Below the pieces are notes generated by a model. That model saw only the letters and a list, made by a program, of their open reading frames with translations, was not told the origin of the DNA and did not search any database. Source: Paludibacteraceae bacterium (lineage in GTDB: Bacteria; Bacteroidota; Bacteroidia; Bacteroidales; Paludibacteraceae). Taken from it: 58,747 bases of DNA. The stretch covers positions 1-58,747 of the forward strand of contig JAFUEI010000050.1 in the NCBI GenBank assembly GCA_017464025.1. Direction: 5' to 3'. Position 1 is the stretch's first letter, and every line of letters starts with the position of its first letter. Below are positions 55,101-58,747 of the stretch, in pieces. Both the position numbers and the translations under genes were made by a program.

Positions 55101-57984
55101 CTTTGAGGTATTTATCGCGCTCGCTTCCATTCTTTTCGCGGAGGATAGCGATAGCCTCGCTCGCCTCGGCCACGGTCAGTATCCCTTCGCTATCCTTATT
55201 GTATCGGTATAGTGGACTAATCGTAACGCCTGTCTCGGCGGCAGCACAATCAACGGCATCGATGTTTTGCAGATTTGCTAAATATCTGCAACGATAGCAG
55301 GCACTTGCCGTGATGCCCGTAATGTCCTTGGTGGAAGTTCTGCTATCACCTCCCCAGTTCCAGTTGATGTTGATGCTTTTCACGCTCTCGTCAAAGCTGA
55401 AAGAGTAATCCCCGTTCTCGTTCTTTGACATTCGCGTGCCCGGCCAGATGCCTAAAGGCTCCGCGTTGTCGTCGGTCCAAGCGTAGAGATATAGCGAACT
55501 CGTCGTTACATTGTCCGAACTGAGCGTAACGGTGATGCTCTTCTCTACCACCGGCTCAAATTGTATATCCGTCAGCGGGGTGTCCCAGCCAAGGAAAATA
55601 TGATGCTTGAGTACGGGCGTGGCAGGAGCCGTGGCCGTGCCGCCTTGCTTCACCAACTGCTCGTCAAGCACATCGCCGAAGAAATCAACAAAACGCACCT
55701 CCACATAGCCTTGCGGGATACATCCTTCTATACTCTCAAACACCGGCCGGATAGTGAGGTCGGTGTGCACATTGCTGAAGGAGCTGTCCCAGCCTTTGAA
55801 TACAATACACTCGTTAGGTGTCGGTTGGTCTGCCGGTGCAGTAGCACTCCCGCCATCGGCAATGGTCTGCGTGGAAATCTCTTTCCCGTCTTTGTCAAGG
55901 AAAGTAACGGTGTGGGAGGAAACAACTTCGCACAACGATTCAAAGGCTGTAATAACAATATAATTGTCGGCATTTGTGATGCCAAGACTGTCGGTCGCAC
56001 CTGTCCACACCACCTTCACGCCCTCTTGCTTTGCCGAGCCGTTGGAGAAAGTGGAAGCGGCAAGGATGGCTGCGTTTTCTTCATTCGTACATGTGAAACT
56101 GAAATTGCGGATATAGTTCTTGTTTAAGACAGAGAGCACTTTGCCGCGAGGCATGCGTATATAGCATTTCGTCTGGTCGCTGTCGAAAGAGTAATAGGCG
56201 GACGGAATCTTTACGGTGATATCGCCTTGAGTCTGTGATATATCATTCCTGTCAATCGTCTGCTGCGCATTCCATTCGTAAGCAGTGATAGCAAACTCCT
56301 TCTTTGTCTCAAACAGCGGACGGATAGTCATGTCGCCGCGCACCTTGCTGTAGTCTTGGTCCCAACCGGCAAACTGCTCACACTCCTCGCCCGTCGGATC
56401 GGCTGGAGCCGTGGCGGCACCGCCGGCTATAACGGTCTCACGTTTCAGTTCCTTGCCGGCTTTGTCAAGGAAGATGACGGTGCAAGGCACTTGCTCGTAG
56501 TACTCACACGGAATACCGAAAGATACAATGTCGGCATTATCCCAAGCGTCTGACGGGTAGGTTATCTCCAACTGTGTCGTGGCGCCGCTCCAGACAACGG
56601 AAGCACCGTTCTGGCGCAGCGAACCCGTGTTGCACGTAGATGCTGCTAAATAAGCGGCACGCTCCTCGCTGATGGTGCGGATGGCAAAACTGCGGAAGAC
56701 TTCCGGTTTCTTAACGCTCAGCACACTACCCTGCTTTAACACAAGGCAACGAGTGCTCACGCCATCGATATAGTTAATGTACCACTGAGGCTCTGTCCTG
56801 TCGCTGTAAGCTACGCTATACGTATAGCCGTTGTCGGTGGAAGAGAGACTGGAACTCTCGTTCTTCCACCATGTGGCAAGAGCATACTCTTTATCAATAC
56901 GATAAAGCGGATACACTTCAAGGTCGGAAGTCACTTTGCTGAAGTCCTCGTTCCAACCGTCAAAACATTCATGGCTGATTACGGGCGCCGTTACACTCCC
57001 GCCGATAACCACCTGTTCGCTCTTCAGCTCTTTGCCGTCCATGCCGAAGAACGTCACTGTCACTTTATTATCTGTCTTGTCAGAGATGATGGTGATGCCA
57101 TCGATAGACGCATCATTAAAACACTCCATCTCTACGTTCCCGCCACTGCCCAACCAGGCAACGGTTTGCTTCGTAGCATCAGCACCATATAGCTGAAAGA
57201 CGCCGTTGGAACATGTGGCAGGACCGTTGTATGTACCATAATAGTTGAGACCGTTGAGGAAATAGTCGGCATAATCCGCATGAGAAAAATGAAGCAATAT
57301 CTTGCGCATCTTGTAGGGTGCAACAAAACGCATGATTCCGTTTTTCTGCAAACGGACATTGCCCGACTGGAAATACCCATAAGAGATGGTGAGCGTTTTC
57401 CCGTCTTTGCTGTATGACTCATTCGAAACCCTTTCCCCGTCGCTGAAGCCCTCATCATCTATCCATTGCGCGATAGAAATTACTGTCGTGTCGTTGTATT
57501 TCGACTCGTCCTCTACTATCGGCACTGCTTTCTGCTCCGTAGCGAGAACGAATTGCACGAAGCGGGCGGTGTTGTTCAGCGTCACCGTCACGCTCTCGGC
57601 CTTGCCCTTCCATGTCGTCTTGGTGTCTGAGGCCGTTGCATTGCCTGTACTCCATGAGGCAGCCGCAAGGTTGGTGGCTTGAGCCGCACGATACATGCTG
57701 AACTCGGCTTGCGTGAGTTCATAGCCGTCTGCTGCCGTCAGCGTCAGCGTATTGCCGCTCACTGCCGCTATCGCCAACTGAGACAGGTTGTATGTCGGCT
57801 GAGTGCCACTGCCTTTCGAGAAACTGATGGTGATACCATCCTGCACTATACTGCCTACCTCACTGCCATCGGTCAGACTCTGTGCCGATGCCCATTGCTG
57901 TGCACTCACACTTGTCTCTGCAGCCTTTGTTGCACCCATGCCTAACGAGCACAAGGCAACGATCATAATAAAAAACCTTTTCAT
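49105..57984 (-). CDS. Giant exported repeat protein: InlB, starch-module-like, VCBS/FG-GAP, PKD, Fn3 and Ig-like domains
   Basis: 2959 residues. Signal (FFIMIVALCSLGMGATKA); four InlB/Listeria-Bacteroides-type repeats (about 310-815, e.g. VTFLDKDGKEISTQTIADGG); a CBM26-like module (SLYLYAWTDDNAEPLGIWPG); an OB-fold-like domain (about 935-1050); at least twelve VCBS/FG-GAP Ca2+ loops from about 1065 to 2060 (DMNGDGKKQ, DVNGDGRTD, DFDHDGDID, DIDGDGYYD, DFNGDGLLD, DYNNDGWAD, DLNNDGYVD, DIDNNGYLD); two PKD-like domains (about 1650 and 2280); Fn3-like and Big_2-like domains; another InlB repeat (about 2760); and a C-terminal tag ending YTATGVRVK. No catalytic site. Export is clear; adhesion or glycan binding is inferred. 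Confidence 0.85.
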   Translation of the reverse strand: MKRFFIMIVALCSLGMGATKAAETSVSAQQWASAQSLTDGSEVGSIVQDGITISFSKGSGTQPTYNLSQLAIAAVSGNTLTLTAADGYELTQAEFSMYRAAQATNLAAASWSTGNATASDTKTTWKGKAESVTVTLNNTARFVQFVLATEQKAVPIVEDESKYNDTTVISIAQWIDDEGFSDGERVSNESYSKDGKTLTISYGYFQSGNVRLQKNGIMRFVAPYKMRKILLHFSHADYADYFLNGLNYYGTYNGPATCSNGVFQLYGADATKQTVAWLGSGGNVEMECFNDASIDGITIISDKTDNKVTVTFFGMDGKELKSEQVVIGGSVTAPVISHECFDGWNEDFSKVTSDLEVYPLYRIDKEYALATWWKNESSSLSSTDNGYTYSVAYSDRTEPQWYINYIDGVSTRCLVLKQGSVLSVKKPEVFRSFAIRTISEERAAYLAASTCNTGSLRQNGASVVWSGATTQLEITYPSDAWDNADIVSFGIPCEYYEQVPCTVIFLDKAGKELKRETVIAGGAATAPADPTGEECEQFAGWDQDYSKVRGDMTIRPLFETKKEFAITAYEWNAQQTIDRNDISQTQGDITVKIPSAYYSFDSDQTKCYIRMPRGKVLSVLNKNYIRNFSFTCTNEENAAILAASTFSNGSAKQEGVKVVWTGATDSLGITNADNYIVITAFESLCEVVSSHTVTFLDKDGKEISTQTIADGGSATAPADQPTPNECIVFKGWDSSFSNVHTDLTIRPVFESIEGCIPQGYVEVRFVDFFGDVLDEQLVKQGGTATAPATPVLKHHIFLGWDTPLTDIQFEPVVEKSITVTLSSDNVTTSSLYLYAWTDDNAEPLGIWPGTRMSKNENGDYSFSFDESVKSININWNWGGDSRTSTKDITGITASACYRCRYLANLQNIDAVDCAAAETGVTISPLYRYNKDSEGILTVAEASEAIAILREKNGSERDKYLKEAYAVKGIVHSVSALQTGGKLTIGITEDGQDGEEIYGFNMVGQELTPFVSQQQLQQGDTVVLFGKFIENRYNHSDRWGIGKGYIPYIGKLVSDDGFVFIDMPDGSTMYDMNGDGKKQALYVSSDNSLVLSGDKSSNFLFEKKLYGSVDGMNSLFPTDINHDGQPDFGITISDNKSKQAYSLLSEEDGYKAVEGALFLPQFDVNGDGRTDYIVVDISRWFVSEIGAGGGLGYGNWNSTTNYYLAYQQADGSFKPGYMQVMTWDRYETISSTAEWAATYKEKSYSSGRGLITPNYGYSSGMASLSGAALSRAPRRNAEASRAPSTGYTVPFITKALDLNADNLTDLIDENNGIVYLNMGDGIFVTAETNGMVVPADLNNDGLTDFIFPGEKLYVSIYKGEGNFETKTLYENAAVDELLYCYDFDHDGDIDILATFSAQRNATKTAYTCFFLNDGQGNFTQRPEQNYGSENLWFSALQDIDGDGYYDLLAFNGADGENSWTPTEHQVAWLRGNADLTFSAPQTLFTVEYANTPANLRINAEDLDNDGKAEIWVSGLAQGKTRIFTTEFGEAKTFGVTANTAPKAPAAPELRYENGLLTVTWRNGQDKETMTGDLTYALRLGTKAGGNDIVYAHANADGSRRNFLDGNMGKSHSYAVDLSTYAPATIYASVQTVDAQHAGSAWSLEASIVHNALPAQFSLSSEKIAFNESVEIHYTSLPDDYKHSWQQADGELIRQGSFLKLLFPTAGEKVITHTVTAPDGKAASYSATLTVLPAGISGEYLTCNSDNGYTISNIIGSSAKADFNGDGLLDVFNSYISQANGIVDYTQATGLWNTNIAISGRPVWFDWNKNGYADLQTYSYSRSEGYRFATLPHADNVQDMTSQKEDAGLAGFFSYNDGYTANPMRADMLHNGVPSVYAFAGSYDQEGGMFFQTLQSDGSYQYKDISINGDGKRAKQAFGYASESAGNWYSQTLNRVLDYNNDGWADVLYLNTEFVDNVIQYRTLYVYENKGNAVFDELAIPLQQALADEDLNLTDARFADLNNDGYVDLITHRSHAKPADYSIYILWNEENRSLSAPEILPLGELNDFYINEQILLADIDNNGYLDILSTQVNASLGKNGYSDIYGLYVWYMGQGGVMTQGFIQPQLERTYNFMYTDFPGAVYLYDSKGNYDAYGNLISSTPALREIAGSANTAPQAPTAVRAVQTENGLLVEWNSAADDHTPASQMRYNLSVKHAGRTGAGAFVISPQNGLNSKSAYLPGYEYIRATRFLVPLSELTAGDYEVQVQAIDQRNLMSDFSERIGVNIDRQIIDAPTTICWGDEALISYMSENRTGTPVWDFDGGTIESGSGFGPYRVSWNTAGTKTITLTLGDKRYERMIYVDQVEGWSNLPSALFDGGEVDVTWADGLSGDLQISINGALQSITRNGIDNRDPQLTFDGRTLVLDTKRAWSAENALTTFASLELVLTLSNGNGCSAVTQKPVQIISAQDKPEILLVTSDADGHNIISWNTTSDMLVAFPQVEVLKETNVRDQFVSLGTVSTSVGRYTDLSSDATQKAERYALRGVMESGTKTPASAVHQTVHTTINRGVSDNQWNLIWNQYVGADVVTYNILRGSGEGSLTQIASVSSYNTSYTDYAPQEGQPLYAIEYVLSAESQASASPRRHVIETVSQPSLQGRSNIVNRSAAKTMTYATSLTILSANGRYETTAENTLLLLYADFMPSNTTYKQVVWEITRGADMAAIDQSSGLVTALTPNKGGTISVKATAIDGSGVTATRIITIAAVEQKEEPIPVYYTIRFLNYDGTELQSKQVKEGAMPVYSGASPTKAEDDNYTYFFSGWSPAVVSASADADYTAQFTATAKQQPGSYTPTGLIASQDGSVVWLDWKAVDGVQYYEWEFIYNQNNRSLGGDITTELYGGLDFGESAPGSYSITCRVRSLDNNRQPISDWGSVEFTVVINNSVGIEETVRNDRWLNRKLLIDGILYIIRPDGTMYTATGVRVK

Positions 57985-58014
57985 AGATGTATTGTTGGAA
58001 TGTTTGATTCTCTA

Positions 58015-58066
58015 TTGTCGGGAGGTATCCTTCTCTACCTTCTCTTTTGTCGGGATGCATCCTTCG
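58015..58066. repeat. 20-nt direct repeat in the 5' leader (period 32)
   Basis: 58015-58034 (TTGTCGGGAGGTATCCTTCT) and 58047-58066 (TTGTCGGGATGCATCCTTCG) match at 17 of 20 positions. They lie between the leader terminator and the start of the giant gene. Confidence 0.7.
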
Positions 58067-58111
58067 GTGTGAAACAGCCGCATTGACCGTCGTTTCTGGA
58101 AGCACACTCAT

Positions 58112-58154
58112 AAAAACACATTCAGGCGACGCGCACAAATGCGCATCGCCTGAA
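58112..58154 (-). terminator. Terminator-like hairpin inside the leader of the giant gene
   Basis: Minus strand stem TTCAGGCGATGCGC / GCGCGTCGCCTGAA (58154-58141 and 58134-58121; one mismatch) with a 6-nt loop, followed by TGTGTTTTTA. It lies 128 nt upstream of the giant gene start and downstream of the small ORF. No consensus promoter is visible between it and the gene, so it should act as an attenuator. Confidence 0.8.
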
Positions 58155-58174
58155 CAAGTTAGGCCATGTTATTG

Positions 58175-58276
58175 CTATTCCGAGGTATTCCTCCGCCCGA
58201 CCGAACCGGCAAATAACCGGGAATGGGGGGGGGTAAACCTATTGGTTATAAGGCATATATACCTTTCATTCTCCAT
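58175..58276 (-). CDS. Small leader ORF (33 residues) upstream of the giant gene
   Basis: ATG (58276-58274) is preceded by AGGAGGAGCGACC, an unusually strong Shine-Dalgarno for Bacteroidota. The product starts MENERYICLITNR and ends VGRRNTSE; no signal or known motif. It ends 20 nt before the attenuator-like hairpin. A run of nine G (58225-58233) inside it may allow slippage. It may be a leader peptide, a small protein or chance; the arrangement favours the first. Confidence 0.4.
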   Translation of the reverse strand: MENERYICLITNRFTPPHSRLFAGSVGRRNTSE

Positions 58277-58286
58277 GGTCGCTCCT

Positions 58287-58352
58287 CCTGAAAGCAACTA
58301 TTGCATTACTTGAAAGCTACTATTGCATTGCTTGAAAGCAGCTATTCTTACT
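58287..58352. repeat. Three tandem 22-nt repeats in the leader
   Basis: 58287-58308, 58309-58330 and 58331-58352, consensus CTTGAAAGCWACTATTGCATTR; copies 1-2 differ at about 3 positions, copy 3 is more diverged at its end. They lie just before the Shine-Dalgarno of the leader ORF on the minus strand. Confidence 0.85.
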
Positions 58353-58393
58353 ACCTCCGTATAACCTTGTTATATCAATCGGTCGTAGCGGTG

Positions 58394-58425
58394 CAAAGGT
58401 AGTGATTATTTTTCATTCACACAAA
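58394..58425 (-). promoter_or_regulatory. Promoter of the leader and giant gene
   Basis: Minus strand TTTG (58425-58422), 20 bp, TACCTTTG (58401-58394): full consensus. Transcription would start near 58387, about 400 nt before the giant gene. Confidence 0.85.
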
Positions 58426-58448
58426 CTCTCCCCTCAGCCCTCTTAAAT

Positions 58449-58529
58449 GCCGGCATAGCGCAGCGTTCCGGAAGAGCCGGAATAGCGCAGCCTTCCGCAG
58501 ATGCCGCCTTAGCGCCCCCTCTGCTCTCC
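58449..58529. repeat. Three decaying 27-nt direct repeats upstream of the promoter
   Basis: 58449-58475, 58476-58502 and 58503-58529 start GCCGGCATAGCGCAG, GCCGGAATAGCGCAG and GCCGCCTTAGCGCCC. Copies 1 and 2 match closely, copy 3 only in its first half. They lie between the 5S terminator and the promoter. Confidence 0.7.
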
Positions 58530-58563
58530 ACCTTCCCATCTACCCCCCCCCCACACACAACAA

Positions 58564-58594
58564 AGAGCCCCTCGATATCTCTATCGAAGGGCTC
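58564..58594 (-). terminator. Terminator of the rRNA operon
   Basis: GAGCCCCTCGATA / TATCGAAGGGCTC stem (58565-58594) with a TCTC loop; on the minus strand it is followed by TTTGTTGTG. A run of ten C (58543-58552) lies just beyond. Confidence 0.8.
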
Positions 58595-58600
58595 CCAAAG

Positions 58601-58707
58601 ACGGAAGCTACCTACTCTCCCACTTGCGCAGTACCATCGGCGTTGCTGAGCTTAACGACCCTGTTCGGAATGGGAAGGGGTGGGACCTCAGCGCTATAAC
58701 CACCTTA
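58601..58707 (-). rRNA. rrf: 5S ribosomal RNA
   Basis: The reverse complement contains the conserved 5S core: CCCATTCCGAACAGGG, CGTTAAGCTCAGCAACGCCG, ATGGTACTGCGCAAGTGGGA and GAGAGTAGGTAGC. Boundaries are approximate. The 40 nt beyond it are the 23S-5S spacer, so the rest of the rRNA operon lies past the right edge on the minus strand. Confidence 0.95.
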
Positions 58708-58747
58708 ATCATTTCGATTGACATATTGAACACAGAATCATATAACA

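Noticed and set aside
57860-58138. Minus-strand 92-residue frame covering the leader of the giant gene
   Set aside because: It starts inside the terminator hairpin and overlaps the signal peptide of the giant protein in another frame. I keep the leader as regulatory, though conservation of this frame would be worth checking.

Overview
The window looks like a chromosomal segment of a Bacteroidales bacterium, most likely Prevotellaceae or a close relative. The evidence is: many promoters of the Bacteroidota type (-33 TTTG, 19-20 bp, -7 TAnnTTTG); a Na+/H+-type Rnf cluster in Bacteroidota order; a DUF4250 protein; a TonB receptor beside a DUF4625 lipoprotein; a TPR-membrane-HTH regulator; and secreted proteins with type IX secretion (T9SS) C-terminal domains or the short C-terminal tags common in this group. 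No complete phage, plasmid, CRISPR array or tRNA was found. The left edge cuts a methyltransferase gene and the right edge cuts an rRNA operon, of which only the 5S gene (minus strand) is present.

Left part (1-9.2 kb): the 3' part of an MmeI-like restriction/methylation protein, then a REP-associated (RAYT, HUH/Y1) transposase with an extra C-terminal domain, a decayed C1 peptidase gene, a flavodoxin, and a chain of genes overlapping by 4 nt (cupin, family-6-like uracil/hypoxanthine glycosylase, O6-alkylguanine methyltransferase, small GNAT). A convergent S37-type peptidase and a Nudix hydrolase follow. 9.2-16.5 kb: a secreted cadherin-like-repeat protein, two small genes, an inverted-repeat element, a lone fumarate reductase iron-sulfur subunit, and a three-gene set (His-rich exported protein, TonB receptor, His-rich DUF4625 lipoprotein) that I read as metal uptake.

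16.5-29.2 kb is mostly housekeeping: ftsK, lolA-like, trxB, rpsO, ung, then rseC-rnfB-rnfC-thioesterase-rnfD-rnfG-rnfE-rnfA and trmO. 29.4-36.0 kb is a starch module: a T9SS-exported GH13 alpha-amylase and two exported starch-binding-like proteins built from related repeated domains, with no SusC/SusD beside it. 36.2-39.7 kb: a lipoprotein, enolase, rubredoxin and an A-type flavoprotein (probable O2/NO detoxification). 39.9-44.6 kb (minus): lepA, a small protein, an NhaD-like antiporter and a Wzz-like membrane protein.

45.2-49.0 kb holds the least understood functional unit: a minus-strand operon of two lipoproteins, a radical SAM activase-like enzyme and a Cys-rich membrane protein, facing a TPR-HTH regulator across overlapping opposed promoters. 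49.1-58.4 kb (minus) is one 2959-residue exported protein with InlB-type, starch-binding-like, VCBS/FG-GAP, PKD, Fn3 and Ig-like repeats. Its 5' leader of about 400 nt contains a strong promoter, three 22-nt tandem repeats, a 33-codon ORF with a strong Shine-Dalgarno sequence and then an intrinsic terminator-like hairpin, all before the structural gene. This looks like an attenuated or antiterminated leader and is the most unusual regulatory structure here.
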